Shown here: piece by piece, positions 51,145 to 62,031 of the stretch
How the letters are laid out: each line of letters starts with the position of its first letter
Position numbering within the stretch: the stretch's first letter is position 1
Origin: JACJYE01 sp964432875
GTDB taxonomy: Bacteria; Bacteroidota; Bacteroidia; Chitinophagales; Saprospiraceae
Direction of reading: 5' to 3'
Assembly: GCA_964432875.1 (NCBI GenBank)
Contig: CAYSPJ010000011.1
Coordinates: forward strand, 1-64,000
Length of the DNA: 64,000 bases
Made by a program: the position numbers and the translations under genes
The notes under the pieces: model-generated
Databases searched by the model: none
Seen by the model: only the letters and a program-made list of their open reading frames with translations
Told to the model about the DNA's origin: nothing

Positions 51145-52830
51145 CTAGCGAGCATAAGAAACCGCCCGCTTCTCGCGGATGACGGTCACTTTAATCTGGC
51201 CGGGGTACTGCATCTCATCCTGGATTTTCTGCGAAATCATGAAGGAGAGCTCGTCGGCGCGCTGGTCAGTCACTTTTTCAGCTTCGACGATGACGCGCAA
51301 CTCGCGGCCGGCTTGCATGGCGTAAGCTTTCTGAACCCCATCGTGGCCCATAGCCAGCTCCTCGAGTTCGCCGATGCGCTTGAGGTAGCTTTCCAGGATT
51401 TCGCGGCGGGCGCCGGGGCGGGCCCCGGAGATGGCGTCACAAGCCTGGATAATGGGCGAGAGGATGTTGTTCATCTCCACCTCATCGTGGTGAGCGCCGA
51501 CGGCATTGCAAACCACGGCGTGTTCTTTGTATTTTTCGCAGAGCTTCATGCCGAGCAGAGCGTGCGACAGTTCCGTTTCTTCTTCGGCTACTTTGCCGAT
51601 ATCGTGCAGCAGGCCGGCGCGCTTGGCCATCTTGGCTTGCTTAGGCGTCAGGCCCAGTTCTGCGGCCATGATAGCGCAGAGGTTGGCCGTTTCGATGGAG
51701 TGCTTCAACAGGTTCTGCCCGTAGGAAGAACGGTAGCGCATGCGGCCTACCATTTTGACCAGGTAAGGGTCTAAGCCGTGGATGTCGAGGTCGATCACCG
51801 TGCGCTCGCCGATTTCGACGATTTGCTCATCGAGCTGCTTGCGTACCTTAGCCACCACTTCTTCGATGCGGGCAGGGTGGATACGGCCATCGGCCACCAA
51901 GCGCTTGAGTGCCAGGCGGGCCACTTCGCGGCGGATGGGGTCGAAGCTGGAGATGACGATAGCTTCCGGGGTGTCATCCACCACGATTTCAGCACCGGTG
52001 GCAGCTTCCAGGGCACGGATATTGCGCCCTTCCCGGCCGATGATTTGACCCTTGAGGTCGTCGGAATCCAAGTTGAAGACCGAGACGGTATTTTCAATCG
52101 TGTATTCAGCGCACATCCTTTGGATGGTCTGGACAACGATTTTTTTGGCCTCCTTGCCGGCGGTCACTTTCGCCTGTTCTACACTATTGCGGACGATGGA
52201 CATGGCATCCGTCTCTGCTTTGGCGCGCACCGCTTCCAACAATTGCTCACGGGCTTCTCCCTCGCTGAGGTTGGCCACTTTTTCAAGCTCCTTGATGTGG
52301 CGTTCATTGGCAGCATCGAGCTCTTCTTTTTTGCGGGCGAGAACTTTCTGTTGCTTCTCCAGGGTTTCCCGCAGGGCGATGGCATCGGCTTCGCGCTGCT
52401 CCATTTCTGACTGTTGGCTGTCGAGGGCACGAGCGCGTTCTTCGATCTTTTCGGTTTTCAGCCTCATCTCGCCTTCCATCGCGCGGATTTCCACCTCGCG
52501 ATCTTTGAGCTCGACGAGCTGTTCGGCTTTGTGGGTTTCGAATTCAGCTTTCAGCCGGTTGAACTTCTCCTTGGTTTCCTGTATTTTTTTCTGCTTGATG
52601 CGGTCGTTCTTGGCCTCGGCATTGTCTACGATTTTAGCTGCCTTGTCCTCGGCATCTTCCAGGATGCGCTTTGCGGCCAGGCGGGCCTCGGTAATCTCCT
52701 GGTCAGTTTTGGCGTTGATCGCCTCCAGTTTTTTCTGATGGGCCCGTTTGAGCACCGTATTGACGAGAATATATCCTATGGCTGCGCCTACCAGCAGTCC
52801 GATAGCGATTCCAATTGCTACTTCTCCCAT
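51145..52830 (-). CDS. rny: Ribonuclease Y
   Basis: A 561-residue membrane-anchored endoribonuclease starting mRNA decay. The N-terminal helix '[18 protein letters not shown]' anchors it, and a long coiled coil (about 30-230) follows. Then come a KH domain ('[19 protein letters not shown]') and a HD domain with '[11 protein letters not shown]', 'GLLHDIGK' and 'VGAHHDE'. The C-terminal region ends '[15 protein letters not shown]'. Length is a little over that of Bacillus RNase Y. It is the last gene of pheT - coiled coil - zapA - rny. Confidence 0.96.
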   Translation of the reverse strand: MGEVAIGIAIGLLVGAAIGYILVNTVLKRAHQKKLEAINAKTDQEITEARLAAKRILEDAEDKAAKIVDNAEAKNDRIKQKKIQETKEKFNRLKAEFETHKAEQLVELKDREVEIRAMEGEMRLKTEKIEERARALDSQQSEMEQREADAIALRETLEKQQKVLARKKEELDAANERHIKELEKVANLSEGEAREQLLEAVRAKAETDAMSIVRNSVEQAKVTAGKEAKKIVVQTIQRMCAEYTIENTVSVFNLDSDDLKGQIIGREGRNIRALEAATGAEIVVDDTPEAIVISSFDPIRREVARLALKRLVADGRIHPARIEEVVAKVRKQLDEQIVEIGERTVIDLDIHGLDPYLVKMVGRMRYRSSYGQNLLKHSIETANLCAIMAAELGLTPKQAKMAKRAGLLHDIGKVAEEETELSHALLGMKLCEKYKEHAVVCNAVGAHHDEVEMNNILSPIIQACDAISGARPGARREILESYLKRIGELEELAMGHDGVQKAYAMQAGRELRVIVEAEKVTDQRADELSFMISQKIQDEMQYPGQIKVTVIREKRAVSYAR

Positions 52831-52943
52831 AATGTCGAAGTTTTAATCATTAAACAAAAAAATTCATGCATGCCTGAAAACGCAGCGGCAGCCTGCGGGT
52901 GGAATAAACAGGGAGGCAGGTAAGATGGGCGGCCCCGCTTGAG

Positions 52944-53243
52944 CTAAAGCGCTTTGTCGAGCAAAGCGTTCAGCACGGAGAGCCTGGCAGACAGGGAGGC
53001 ATCTTGGGCAGGAGATTGTTTTGCCTTTTGAAGGTCAACAGCATAAGTCAGGATGGCCATAGCGAGGCAATCCTGTTTGTCCTTATTGGTGTAAGCCAAT
53101 TGCAGGCGGTTAACCTTTTCATTGACTTCCTTGACGATCTTGCGGATAGCGGGCTCATCCGCGGCGCTGATTTTCAGCGGGTATGGCCGGCCGGCAATTA
53201 AAATCGTAATATTTTTAGTCTCCTTGTCCTGTACTCCTCCCAT
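52944..53243 (-). CDS. zapA: Cell division protein ZapA
   Basis: A 99-residue cytoplasmic protein that bundles FtsZ filaments at the division ring. 'KNITILIAGRPYPLKIS' and the basic/acidic helix 'ADEPAIRKIVKEVNEKVNRL' are typical of ZapA, with a C-terminal coiled-coil segment ending 'LSVLNALLDKAL'. It lies 4 bp downstream of the small coiled-coil gene and 113 bp upstream of rny. No complete 6S RNA, often next to zapA in other phyla, is recognisable in that short gap. Confidence 0.92.
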   Translation of the reverse strand: MGGVQDKETKNITILIAGRPYPLKISAADEPAIRKIVKEVNEKVNRLQLAYTNKDKQDCLAMAILTYAVDLQKAKQSPAQDASLSARLSVLNALLDKAL

Positions 53244-53247
53244 GGCT

Positions 53248-53544
53248 TTAGTGCTTGTGCAACCACTCGATGCATTTATCTATCTCGTGGATGTATTGAT
53301 CAAGCTGTTCCTTCAGCTTTTCTGACTGCTCCATCTTTCCATTCCGCTGTGAGCCCAGGGCCCGCTGCGCAATTTCAAGTTTATCTTTCAAAGCGTCCAT
53401 CCCGCCCTTTTGGCGGTCCAATTCCGCTTTTAGTTGTTGGTTTACTACCTGTAAAGCAGCATTTTCCTGCTGTACGCGCTCCATTTTTGTAGCCAGCTGT
53501 CTGACTTTGATTTCGATGAGGTCGATTTGCTCTACCAGGTTCAT
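53248..53544 (-). CDS. Small coiled-coil protein upstream of zapA (ZapB-like candidate)
   Basis: A 98-residue, almost entirely helical protein with heptad-like pattern ('VRQLATKMERVQQENAAL', 'ELDRQKGGMDALKDKLE', 'YIHEIDKCIEWL'). No hydrophobic segment. It resembles in length and composition ZapB, a coiled-coil partner of ZapA, and its tight coupling to zapA (4 bp) strengthens that reading. The family could not be confirmed by eye, so the ZapB-like role is inference. It follows pheT by 27 bp in the same operon. Confidence 0.85.
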   Translation of the reverse strand: MNLVEQIDLIEIKVRQLATKMERVQQENAALQVVNQQLKAELDRQKGGMDALKDKLEIAQRALGSQRNGKMEQSEKLKEQLDQYIHEIDKCIEWLHKH

Positions 53545-53571
53545 TTTGGGATATTGAAAAACATTTTAGCA

Positions 53572-56022
53572 TTAACGCCGGATAGACGCGCCAAGTTGTG
53601 TTTCACACTCCTGAATCAAGGCGTTGATCACTTTGTCCACTTCCTTGTCCTGGAGCGTTTTGGCCGGGTCTTCGAGCATAAAGCTGACGGCATAAGATTT
53701 TTTGTCTTTGCCGAGTTGAGCTTCATTTTCATAAACGTCGAACAAATTGATATCCCGAATGAGTTTTTTGCCGACTTTTCTAGCAATGGCCACAATATCG
53801 TTAAACTTTATGGAATTGTCAACAACAATGGCCAAATCTCTTCGCACCGCAGGGAATTTATTTAAATCCTGATGTTCAATCCGATGGTTGGCAACGGCTT
53901 TGAGCAGGGCAGTCCAGTTAAAATCAGCAAAAAAAGCCTCATTGCGGATCCCCATTTTCTGGAGGATTTTCGGTGCCACTTTGCCAAAAGCGACTAGAAC
54001 CTTGGGGCCCCGGTGGTATTGCAGGCCAAACTCGAAGGATTCGTTTTGGAGCATGCTTTCCTCATAAGCGCCCATGCCGAGGCGCTGGAGTACCTTATCC
54101 ACTACCGCTTTGATGGTGTAGAAGCTGGAATCGCCTTTGAGCACCGGCAGCCAGCTTTCCGGCGCGCGCGCGCCAGCGAGCAGGAGCGAGAGGCGCTCTT
54201 CCTCGAGGATGCCGGAATCGCTATGCCGGTAGGTGCGCCCAAATTCGAAGAGTTTGAGGTTGGCTTGCTGGCGGTTTTGGTTGTGCAGCAAGGCTTCCAG
54301 GCTGCTGGCCAGCATCGTCGGCCGCATGATATCGAGCTGCACGTTGGAGGTGTTATTGATATACACCAATTCCTTTTCGGCGATACCGGAAAAGATGGTT
54401 TGGTAATAACGCGATTGCGAGAGGGATAGGGCCATCATTTCGTTGAAGCCATTGGCAGCCAGGTAGTCGCCAATCGTGTTGCGCAATTGCGCAGGATCGG
54501 GTTTGGGGGCGATGTTCAAGCCGGTTTTAACCTGGGCGGGGATGGGCACCTTGTCGTAGCCATAGATGCGCAGGATTTCCTCGATGACATCAGCCTCGCG
54601 CGTCACATCCGATTTGTTGGTCGGCACCGCGACGGTGAAAGCCGTTTCGCTATCGGACAACACCTTCATATCGAGGGCTGCCAGGATGCGGTGCAGTTCT
54701 GGCTTAGGTATCTCTATACCGATCAGGCGGCTGATGTGCTGATACTTGACGAGCACTTCGGCCGCCGGTATCGGCTGAGGATAAACATCGACGATAGCGC
54801 TGGCGATCTGGCCGCCGCCCAATTCCTTCATCAGCAGGGCGGCCCGCTTGAGGGCATAAACGACAATATTGGGGTCGCTGCCTTTCTCGAAGACTTTGGC
54901 GGCGTCGGTGCGCAGGTTGTGCTGCATACTGGTGCGGCGTATCCAGCCGGGGTTGAAATGGGCCGACTCCAGGAAAATATCCGTAGTGGATTCCCGGACG
55001 CCAGAGTTGATCCCGCCAAAGACGCCGCCGATGCACATGCCTTCCTCCTGGCCATTGCAGATCATCAAATCCTGGCCAGACAGCTCGCGCTCTGCCTCGT
55101 CGAGCGTAGTAAATTTAGTGCCTTTGGGCAGGGCTTTGACGATGACTTTATGGCCTTTGATTTGCCGCAAGTCGAAGGCGTGCAGCGGCTGGCCCAGCTC
55201 GTGCAGCACAAAGTTGGTGATATCCACCATATTGTTGATTGGCCGCAGGCCGATAGCGCGCAGGCGATTTTTCAGCCAATCTGGCGATTCGCCCACGGTC
55301 AGGCCTTTGATCGTCAGTCCGGCATAGCGGGGGCATGCCTCGTGGTCTTCTACGACGACTTCCACCGGTAGGCTGTGGTTGTCGGGTTGGAAGCCTTCTA
55401 CCGAGGGCAGCTTGAGTTGACCCGCATGGTCGTGATTGATTTTCAGGAAAGCGGCCAGGTCTCGGGCCACGCCCAGGTGGTTGGTGGCATCCGAGCGGTT
55501 AGGTGTCAGGCCGATTTCATACACGTAGTCGGTTTCGATTTGGTAGTAGTCTCTGGCGGTCATGCCTATGGGGGTCTCCTCGGGCAGCACGATGATGCCG
55601 CTATGGTCTTGTCCCAGGCCGAGTTCATCTTCGGCGCAGATCATGCCTTCTGAGAGTTCGCCGCGCACTTTGCGGCGCTCCAGGGTCAGGGGCGCTTCGC
55701 TGCCCAGGGGGTAGAGGGTCGTGCCGACCAGGGCGACCAGTACCTTCTGCCCGGCAGCCACATTGGGCGCGCCGCAGACGATACTCAGCAGCTCGCCTCC
55801 ATTGCCGACATCCACTTTCGTGAGCGAGAGCCGGTCAGCATTGGGGTGCCGGCCACATTCCACCACTTGGCCGACGAAGATGCCTTCCAGCCCGCCTTTG
55901 ATGCTCTCCACCTTTTCCATGCCTTCCACCTCCAGCCCCAGCCCAGTAAGGGTGTCTGCCAGTTCTTCCGGGCTGAGGTTTATATCGATGTACTGTTTCA
56001 GCCAGTTTAGAGATACTTTCAT
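53572..56022 (-). CDS. pheT: Phenylalanyl-tRNA synthetase beta subunit
   Basis: An 816-residue subunit of the alpha2-beta2 synthetase charging tRNA-Phe. The N-terminal 'MKVSLNWLKQYIDINLSPEEL' region is followed by a tRNA-binding (EMAP-like) domain ('VGQVVECGRHPNADRLSLTKV'). Then come the B3/B4 editing domain, the B5 domain, a catalytic-like core and the C-terminal FDX-ACB domain ('KFPAVRRDLAIVVD'). Length is usual. pheS is not in view, so the subunits are unlinked, as often in Bacteroidota. First gene of the operon ending with rny. Confidence 0.96.
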   Translation of the reverse strand: MKVSLNWLKQYIDINLSPEELADTLTGLGLEVEGMEKVESIKGGLEGIFVGQVVECGRHPNADRLSLTKVDVGNGGELLSIVCGAPNVAAGQKVLVALVGTTLYPLGSEAPLTLERRKVRGELSEGMICAEDELGLGQDHSGIIVLPEETPIGMTARDYYQIETDYVYEIGLTPNRSDATNHLGVARDLAAFLKINHDHAGQLKLPSVEGFQPDNHSLPVEVVVEDHEACPRYAGLTIKGLTVGESPDWLKNRLRAIGLRPINNMVDITNFVLHELGQPLHAFDLRQIKGHKVIVKALPKGTKFTTLDEAERELSGQDLMICNGQEEGMCIGGVFGGINSGVRESTTDIFLESAHFNPGWIRRTSMQHNLRTDAAKVFEKGSDPNIVVYALKRAALLMKELGGGQIASAIVDVYPQPIPAAEVLVKYQHISRLIGIEIPKPELHRILAALDMKVLSDSETAFTVAVPTNKSDVTREADVIEEILRIYGYDKVPIPAQVKTGLNIAPKPDPAQLRNTIGDYLAANGFNEMMALSLSQSRYYQTIFSGIAEKELVYINNTSNVQLDIMRPTMLASSLEALLHNQNRQQANLKLFEFGRTYRHSDSGILEEERLSLLLAGARAPESWLPVLKGDSSFYTIKAVVDKVLQRLGMGAYEESMLQNESFEFGLQYHRGPKVLVAFGKVAPKILQKMGIRNEAFFADFNWTALLKAVANHRIEHQDLNKFPAVRRDLAIVVDNSIKFNDIVAIARKVGKKLIRDINLFDVYENEAQLGKDKKSYAVSFMLEDPAKTLQDKEVDKVINALIQECETQLGASIRR

Positions 56023-56042
56023 TGCACTTGATTTTCAGGGTG

Positions 56043-56050
56043 CAAAGGTA
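56043..56050 (-). promoter_or_regulatory. Putative -7 box of pheT (TACCTTTG)
   Basis: On the minus strand the bases read TACCTTTG, a full match to TAnnTTTG, 20 bp upstream of the pheT start. Confidence 0.5.
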
Positions 56051-56085
56051 AGGGTTTTTGTGGGAATGTCATAGGCCTTATGTCA

Positions 56086-59000
56086 TCACATATTCCTCCG
56101 GTATTGCCCGCCCACCTCGTAGAGGGCACTGGTGATTTGCCCCAGGGAGCAGTATTTGGCTGTTTCAATCAGCGCCTCAAAGATATTGCCGTTGTGGAGG
56201 GCTGTTTCCTGCAAGCGTTTCAGCATCAGCGGGCCCTTTTCGGGATGAGCCAGATGGAGGTTGCGCACCGTTTGGATTTGTGCCTCTTTTTCCTCCTCTT
56301 CGGCGCGGATAACCTCATTGGGCAAGACGGTAGGGGAGCCTTCCTTGCTGAGGAAAGTATTCACTCCGATGATGGGCAGCTCGCCAGTATGCTTGAGTGT
56401 TTCGTAGTAGATGCTCTCGTCTTGTATCTTACCGCGCTGGTACATGGTTTCCATCGCGCCCAACACGCCGCCGCGCTCCGTGATGCGGTCGAATTCTGAG
56501 AGCACGGCTTCTTCCACCAGCTCGGTGAGCTCATCGATGATGAAAGCGCCCTGAAGCGGGTTTTCATTTTTGGCCATCCCCAGCTCATGGTTGATGATCA
56601 TCTGGATGGCCACCGCCCGGCGTACGCTTTCCTCCGTGGGAGTGGTGATGGCCTCGTCGTAGGCATTGGTATGCAGGCTATTGCAATTGTCATAAATAGC
56701 ATATAGCGCCTGGAGGGTGGTGCGGATGTCGTTGAAGCTGATCTCCTGGGCATGTAGCGAGCGGCCAGAAGTCTGGATGTGGTATTTGAGCATCTGCGAG
56801 CGTTTGTTGGCCTGGTATTTGTACTTCATGGCCTTGGCCCAGATGCGGCGCGCCACCCGGCCGATGACGGCGTATTCGGGGTCTACCCCATTGGAAAAGA
56901 AGAAGGAGAGGTTGGGGGCAAATTCATCGATATCCATCCCCCGGCTGAGGTAGTATTCTACGAAAGTGAAGCCATTGGCCAGGGTAAAAGCCAACTGGGT
57001 GATCGGGTTGGCACCCGCTTCGGCGATATGATAGCCAGAGATGGAGACGGAGTAGAAATTCTTCACCTTGTTCCAGCTGAAGTACTCCTGCACGTCGCCC
57101 ATGAGCTTGAGGCTGAACTCGGTGGAGAAGATGCAGGTGTTTTGCGCCTGGTCTTCCTTGAGGATGTCGGCTTGCACGGTACCGCGCACCGAAGCCAGGG
57201 CTTTGGCCTTGAGTTCACGATAGATAGCCGGCTCCAGCACCTGATCGCCGGTGATACCCAGCAGCATCAATCCCAAGCCATTGTTGCCCTGGGGCAGCGC
57301 GCTGGCCTTGTACTGGGGGCGCGGCAGCCCTCGATCGTCGTACAGTGCTTTTAGCTTGGCTTCAGCCAGGTGCTCCAGGCCATTTTCACGCAGGTACTTC
57401 TCGCACTGCTGATCGATGGCGGCGTTCATAAAGAAAGCGCAGATCGTCGCCGCGGGCCCATTGATGGTCATGGATACGGAGGTCTTGGGGTCGCAGAGGT
57501 CAAAGCCAGAATAGAGCTTCTTGGCATCGTCCAGGCAGCAGACGCTCACCCCCGAATTGCCGACCTTGCCATAGATATCGGGCCGGTAGTCGGGGTCTTC
57601 GCCATAGAGGGTCACCGAGTCAAAGGCAGTGGACAGGCGGGCGGCGGGCATATCGGACGACAGGTAGTGGAAGCGGCGGTTGGTACGCTCCGGGCCGCCC
57701 TCGCCAGCAAACATGCGGGTGGGGTCTTCCCCCTGCCGCTTGAAGGGGAAAACCCCGGCGGTATAGGGGAATTCGCCGGGCACGTTTTCCTGTAAAGCCC
57801 AGCGCAGGATTTCGCCCCAATCTTGAAAACGCGGCAGCACGACGCGCGGGATGCGTGAATGCGCCAGCGATTTGGTGAATGTGGGCACGCGGATTTCCCG
57901 GCCTCGAACGGAATAAACGTATTCGTCGGCAGCGTAGGCGGCTTTTTTTTCTTCCCAGCCATCCAGGATGCGTTTGCATTCGCCATCGAGGTCCATCTCC
58001 AGATGGGCATAGGCCTGGCGCAAGGCTTCCAGGGTTTCCTCTCGGCGCTCTAGCTTAGGCTGCTGTTCAATGGCTTGCATGGATTGCTTTAGCCCGAAGA
58101 GTTTGCGGGCAAGGGCTATTTGCCGTTCTGCCCAGGCGTCGTACTGGCGGTTGTTGTCGGCGATTTCCGACAAGTATCGCACCCGCTTGGGCGGGATGAT
58201 GTAGATCTTTTCGCTCATCTCCTCGGCAGGAGCAAGGCGGGTATTTAGCTCTGCCCCGGTGCGCGATGCGATGACGTCCATCAGCGCCCGGTAGAGGGTG
58301 TTCATGCCGGGGTCATTAAATTGGGAGGCGATGGTGCCAAACACAGGCATCTCATCGGGGTTTTTATCCCAAAGCTGGTGGTTGCGTTGGAACTGCTTTT
58401 TTACATCGCGCAGGGCATCCTGAGCGCCGCGCTTGTCAAATTTATTGATAGCGATGAGGTCGGCGAAGTCCAGCATGTCAATTTTTTCTAGCTGGGTCGC
58501 GGCACCGTATTCCGGCGTCATCACGTAGAGAGAGACGTCCGAATGATCGACGATTTCGGTATCCGATTGGCCGATGCCAGAAGTTTCCAGGATGATGAGA
58601 TCAAACTGGGCGGCCTTGAGGATATCTACGGCAGCCTGCACGTGTTTGGACAAAGCGAGGTTGGACTGGCGGGTGGCCAGCGAGCGCATGAAGACGCGGC
58701 CTTCGGCAATTTCGGAGGTGACGGCGTTCATGCGGATTCGGTCGCCCAGGAGAGCGCCGCCGGTTTTGCGCTTGGAAGGGTCGACGGAAATGATGGCCAG
58801 GCTTTTGTCTTCAAAATCTAACAAAAAACGGCGCACCAGTTCATCGACCAGGCTGGATTTGCCTGCGCCGCCAGTGCCGGTGATACCTAGCACCGGTATA
58901 GTCTTGCCCTGGATTTCTTTGCGCAGCCGTTCCAGCCATTCGCGGTTCTCGTCCGGGAAATTTTCTGCGGCGGAGATCAGGCGGGCGATAGCGTGGGGGT

Positions 59001-59484
59001 CGCGGCCTTTGAAGTCGTGCAATTCTCCATTGAGCGAGGTGCCGACCGGGAAGTCACACTGCTGCAACAACTCGTTGATCATGCCTTGGAGGCCCAGGCG
59101 CCGGCCGTCGTCGGGTGAATAGATGCGGGTGATGCCATAGGCGTGTAGCTCCTCTATTTCGGAAGGCAGGATGGTGCCGCCGCCGCCGCCAAAGATTTTG
59201 ATGTGGCTGCCGCCTTTCTCGCGCAGCAGGTCGTACATGTATTTGAAGAACTCGTTGTGGCCGCCCTGGTAAGAGGTGATAGCGATACCCTGAGCATCTT
59301 CCATGATGGCGGTTTCGACGATTTCTTTCACCGAGCGGTTGTGCCCGAGGTGGATGATTTCGGCCCCCGAGCTTTGCATGATGCGGCGCATGATGTTGAT
59401 GGCGGCATCATGGCCGTCAAAGAGTGAAGCGGCGGTGACGATGCGGATTTTATGCTGGGGTTGGTATATGGCGGTCGTTTGCAT
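56086..59484 (-). CDS. icmF: Fused B12-dependent acyl-CoA mutase with G-protein chaperone (IcmF type)
   Basis: A 1132-residue three-part enzyme. The N-terminal B12-binding domain (about 12-145) has '[10 protein letters not shown]' with the cobalt-ligand His25. A MeaB-like GTPase chaperone (about 195-420) follows, with P-loop '[12 protein letters not shown]' (about 201-212) and 'INKFDKRG'. The catalytic mutase TIM-barrel (about 550-1100) shows '[20 protein letters not shown]' and '[20 protein letters not shown]'. The domain order and the FPYTAG motif fit isobutyryl-CoA mutase fused (IcmF), which interconverts isobutyryl- and n-butyryl-CoA, though related substrates are possible. Intact domains throughout. 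It stands alone on the minus strand. Confidence 0.93.
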   Translation of the reverse strand: MQTTAIYQPQHKIRIVTAASLFDGHDAAINIMRRIMQSSGAEIIHLGHNRSVKEIVETAIMEDAQGIAITSYQGGHNEFFKYMYDLLREKGGSHIKIFGGGGGTILPSEIEELHAYGITRIYSPDDGRRLGLQGMINELLQQCDFPVGTSLNGELHDFKGRDPHAIARLISAAENFPDENREWLERLRKEIQGKTIPVLGITGTGGAGKSSLVDELVRRFLLDFEDKSLAIISVDPSKRKTGGALLGDRIRMNAVTSEIAEGRVFMRSLATRQSNLALSKHVQAAVDILKAAQFDLIILETSGIGQSDTEIVDHSDVSLYVMTPEYGAATQLEKIDMLDFADLIAINKFDKRGAQDALRDVKKQFQRNHQLWDKNPDEMPVFGTIASQFNDPGMNTLYRALMDVIASRTGAELNTRLAPAEEMSEKIYIIPPKRVRYLSEIADNNRQYDAWAERQIALARKLFGLKQSMQAIEQQPKLERREETLEALRQAYAHLEMDLDGECKRILDGWEEKKAAYAADEYVYSVRGREIRVPTFTKSLAHSRIPRVVLPRFQDWGEILRWALQENVPGEFPYTAGVFPFKRQGEDPTRMFAGEGGPERTNRRFHYLSSDMPAARLSTAFDSVTLYGEDPDYRPDIYGKVGNSGVSVCCLDDAKKLYSGFDLCDPKTSVSMTINGPAATICAFFMNAAIDQQCEKYLRENGLEHLAEAKLKALYDDRGLPRPQYKASALPQGNNGLGLMLLGITGDQVLEPAIYRELKAKALASVRGTVQADILKEDQAQNTCIFSTEFSLKLMGDVQEYFSWNKVKNFYSVSISGYHIAEAGANPITQLAFTLANGFTFVEYYLSRGMDIDEFAPNLSFFFSNGVDPEYAVIGRVARRIWAKAMKYKYQANKRSQMLKYHIQTSGRSLHAQEISFNDIRTTLQALYAIYDNCNSLHTNAYDEAITTPTEESVRRAVAIQMIINHELGMAKNENPLQGAFIIDELTELVEEAVLSEFDRITERGGVLGAMETMYQRGKIQDESIYYETLKHTGELPIIGVNTFLSKEGSPTVLPNEVIRAEEEEKEAQIQTVRNLHLAHPEKGPLMLKRLQETALHNGNIFEALIETAKYCSLGQITSALYEVGGQYRRNM

Positions 59485-59513
59485 AAGGCGGTTCTATTGG
59501 TTAAGCAGATACG

Positions 59514-59521
59514 CAAAATTA
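59514..59521 (-). promoter_or_regulatory. Putative -7 box of the icmF gene (TAATTTTG)
   Basis: On the minus strand the bases read TAATTTTG, a full TAnnTTTG match 29 bp upstream of the icmF start. Confidence 0.45.
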
Positions 59522-59663
59522 CGAAATTCTTGCGTTTAACACTTATAAGCTTGGAAGGGGGGAAAAAGTTTGGACGACGGGAGAGGCATCGGCCCGGCTA
59601 TAAATGCGAGCAAGGGGCCGAACAATCACCCAACAGCATTGTTTTTGAACAAAAAACAACTTC

Positions 59664-61133
59664 ATGGTCAAAGCACTACTCTCACACGGGTTGAAATCGC
59701 AGGTGCGCGCTCCGCTCTGGCAGCGCAGTTTGGCCATTAATATTATATTGGGTTTGGTGGTGCTGTATTTTATGCTAAACTTCCTGCTCCTGGGCTACTT
59801 CCTGGATGTACTGCTCCTGGAATTGTTCCCCGATGAATCGCCTTTGGAGAAGCTCAATAGCATATTGCTATACACGGTATTAGGTGGTTTGGTTTTACGC
59901 TTCTTCATGCAGTCGTTTCCCGTATTGGATATTCAGGGCTACCTGCTGCTGCCGCTACGCAAGAGCAAGCTGTACCGCTACTTGCTAGTCAAATCCATAT
60001 TCAATGTGCTCAATTTGCTACCCTTTTTCTTCATCATCCCCTTCGCCGCCAAGGTCGTATTTCCGGAAGAGGGGGCGGTAGCTGGCTGGAGCTGGGCCGT
60101 CTTATTGTCATTGCTGGTGCTCTTCAATAATTTCCTGGCTTTTTACCTGAAGCGCCGCTTCACCGCTCAGCCTTTGGTAGCTATATCATTGCTGGCTGCC
60201 CTGGCTTTTTTAGGGGTGCTGGATTGGATGGCCGTGTTGCCTCTATCTGCCTATCTGGGCGGGGCGGTGGCGCAATGCTTGCAGCAGCCGGCCTGGCTGC
60301 TGTTGCCGCTGCTGGCCGTCATCGGCGCCTACCAAATCACTTATGGGCTATTGCGCCGCTATACTTACCTCGATGCCCTGAGCAGTAGCAGCGGGGCGAA
60401 AGGCATGCAGGGCTTCGCTTTCCTGGGGCGATTTGGGCAAGTGGGCAGCTTCCTGCAGTTGGAGTTGAAGCAAATCTGGCGGAACAAAAGGCCCCGGGCG
60501 ACCGTCCTGATGGGGGCGTTTTTTTTATTTTACCCTTTTCTGGGCATGGCCAGGTTGGAAGAGGGCGAGATGTGGAACGTCTTGTTGATGTTCCTCATCG
60601 GCATCGTGTTCCCGATGGCGACCTACGGGCAGTATTTGTTTGCTTGGGAGAGTAGTTACTTCAACCTGATTATGGCGCGGCGTGTCACGACGAAAGAATA
60701 CCTGGAGGCTAAGTACTACTTATTTATGTTGCTCACCCTGGCCGCAACGATGATTATCCTCTTGTATGGGCTCATCGATTATCGGGCCCTGCTCTTTGTG
60801 TTGGCTAGCGCCTCATTCAGCTTGGGGGTTACTATTTATCTGGTCTTGTTCCTGGCTACCTACAACACCCGGCCAGTTGATGCCACCAAGGGCGCGATGA
60901 TGAACTGGGAAGGTATTGGCGCATCCCAGTTTATACTGGTTTTGCCCACTTTTATATTGCCAATGATCTTCTATGGCTTGTTCCGCCTGGTATTGGATAA
61001 CTGGGGGGCTTTGATTGGGCTGACCATCGTCGGAGCAGTCGGCATCTTGTTGAAAAAGCCGTTGCTGGGGCTGGTGCAGCGCCAGTATGAGCGGCAGCGG
61101 CATATCTTGGCCAGGGGGTACCGGCAGAAGTAG
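59664..61133 (+). CDS. DUF5687-type multi-pass membrane protein (ABC exporter permease)
   Basis: A 489-residue integral membrane protein with about 12 hydrophobic segments and a conserved start ('LLSHGLKSQVRAPLWQRSLA'). It fits DUF5687, Bacteroidota permeases that pair with an ATP-binding protein. The ATPase gene lies 77 bp downstream on the same strand, supporting a two-gene ABC transporter. Substrate and direction are unknown. Confidence 0.82.
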   Translation: MVKALLSHGLKSQVRAPLWQRSLAINIILGLVVLYFMLNFLLLGYFLDVLLLELFPDESPLEKLNSILLYTVLGGLVLRFFMQSFPVLDIQGYLLLPLRKSKLYRYLLVKSIFNVLNLLPFFFIIPFAAKVVFPEEGAVAGWSWAVLLSLLVLFNNFLAFYLKRRFTAQPLVAISLLAALAFLGVLDWMAVLPLSAYLGGAVAQCLQQPAWLLLPLLAVIGAYQITYGLLRRYTYLDALSSSSGAKGMQGFAFLGRFGQVGSFLQLELKQIWRNKRPRATVLMGAFFLFYPFLGMARLEEGEMWNVLLMFLIGIVFPMATYGQYLFAWESSYFNLIMARRVTTKEYLEAKYYLFMLLTLAATMIILLYGLIDYRALLFVLASASFSLGVTIYLVLFLATYNTRPVDATKGAMMNWEGIGASQFILVLPTFILPMIFYGLFRLVLDNWGALIGLTIVGAVGILLKKPLLGLVQRQYERQRHILARGYRQK

Positions 61134-61210
61134 GGGGGGGAGGACGGCAGAATGCTAGATAAGGAGTTTCGATCACAGCTTTCAACCTAGCCTAATCATC
61201 AGAAATAAAT

Positions 61211-61900
61211 ATGATACAAGCAGAAAACCTCACTAAGCGATACGGGCAGGCCGAAGTACTGAATATCCCGGACCTGCATATCCCGGCCGGCGAGCGTTTC
61301 GGTCTGGTGGGCAATAACGGGGCGGGTAAGACCACCCTTTTCAGCCTGCTGCTCGACCTCATCCAAGCTACCAGCGGACTGGTGCGGTCGAAGGGGGAAG
61401 ACGTGGCCAAAAACGAAGCCTGGAAGGACTACACGGGTTCCTTCTTGGACGAGAGCTTCCTCATCGGCTTCCTCCAGCCGGAGGAGTACTTCGAGTTTGT
61501 CGGCCAGTTGTACGGGATGAATGCTGAAGATGTGGCGGGCTTCCTGCAGCAGTTTGAGGAGTTTTTCAATGGCGAAATCCTGGGTAAGGGCAAATACCTG
61601 CGCGATATGTCGAAGGGCAACCAGAAAAAAATCGGCCTGGCTGCCGCCCTGATAGGCGAGCCTGAGGTGGTGGTGCTAGACGAGCCTTTCGCCAACCTGG
61701 ACCCCAGCTCGCAGATCCGCCTGAAAAAGCTTATCAAGGCGCTGCCGCCTGAAAAAACGGTGCTTATCTCCAGCCACGACCTGGCGCACGTCACTGAAGT
61801 CTGCCAGCGCATCGTGGTACTCGAAAAAGGGCACATCATCCGCGATATCGCGGCCAGTGCGGATACGCTGCGAGAGCTGGAGGCATACTTTGCCGCTTGA
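61211..61900 (+). CDS. ABC transporter ATP-binding protein
   Basis: A 229-residue ATPase with Walker A 'GLVGNNGAGKTTLF', Q-loop area near 'GSFLDESFLIGFL', signature 'DMSKGNQKKIGLAAALIG', Walker B 'VVVLDEPFANLDP' and the switch His ('LISSHDLAHVTEVC'). The signature MSKGNQ rather than LSGGQ is typical of ABC-2/CcmA-like exporters. It is the probable partner of the DUF5687 permease just upstream. Confidence 0.94.
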   Translation: MIQAENLTKRYGQAEVLNIPDLHIPAGERFGLVGNNGAGKTTLFSLLLDLIQATSGLVRSKGEDVAKNEAWKDYTGSFLDESFLIGFLQPEEYFEFVGQLYGMNAEDVAGFLQQFEEFFNGEILGKGKYLRDMSKGNQKKIGLAAALIGEPEVVVLDEPFANLDPSSQIRLKKLIKALPPEKTVLISSHDLAHVTEVCQRIVVLEKGHIIRDIAASADTLRELEAYFAA

Positions 61901-61997
61901 ATGGCCTCGCTTTTTGTGGCCCATAGCTGGGCAATGGGACACGAATGGGTTTATAGCCACCCCTACTGAAAATCCCAGCTACTCGTTCAAAGTTAAT

Positions 61998-62005
61998 TAT
62001 CTTTG
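61998..62005 (+). promoter_or_regulatory. Putative -7 box of lpxD (TATCTTTG)
   Basis: A full TAnnTTTG match 26 bp before the ATG at 62032, in the 131-bp gap after the ABC ATPase gene. Confidence 0.5.
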
Positions 62006-62031
62006 CATCAAGCTACAACAATGAACCGCTC

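Noticed and set aside
52831..52943. Possible 6S RNA next to zapA
   Set aside because: The gap is only 113 bp and no long, bulged double-stranded structure typical of 6S RNA could be drawn.
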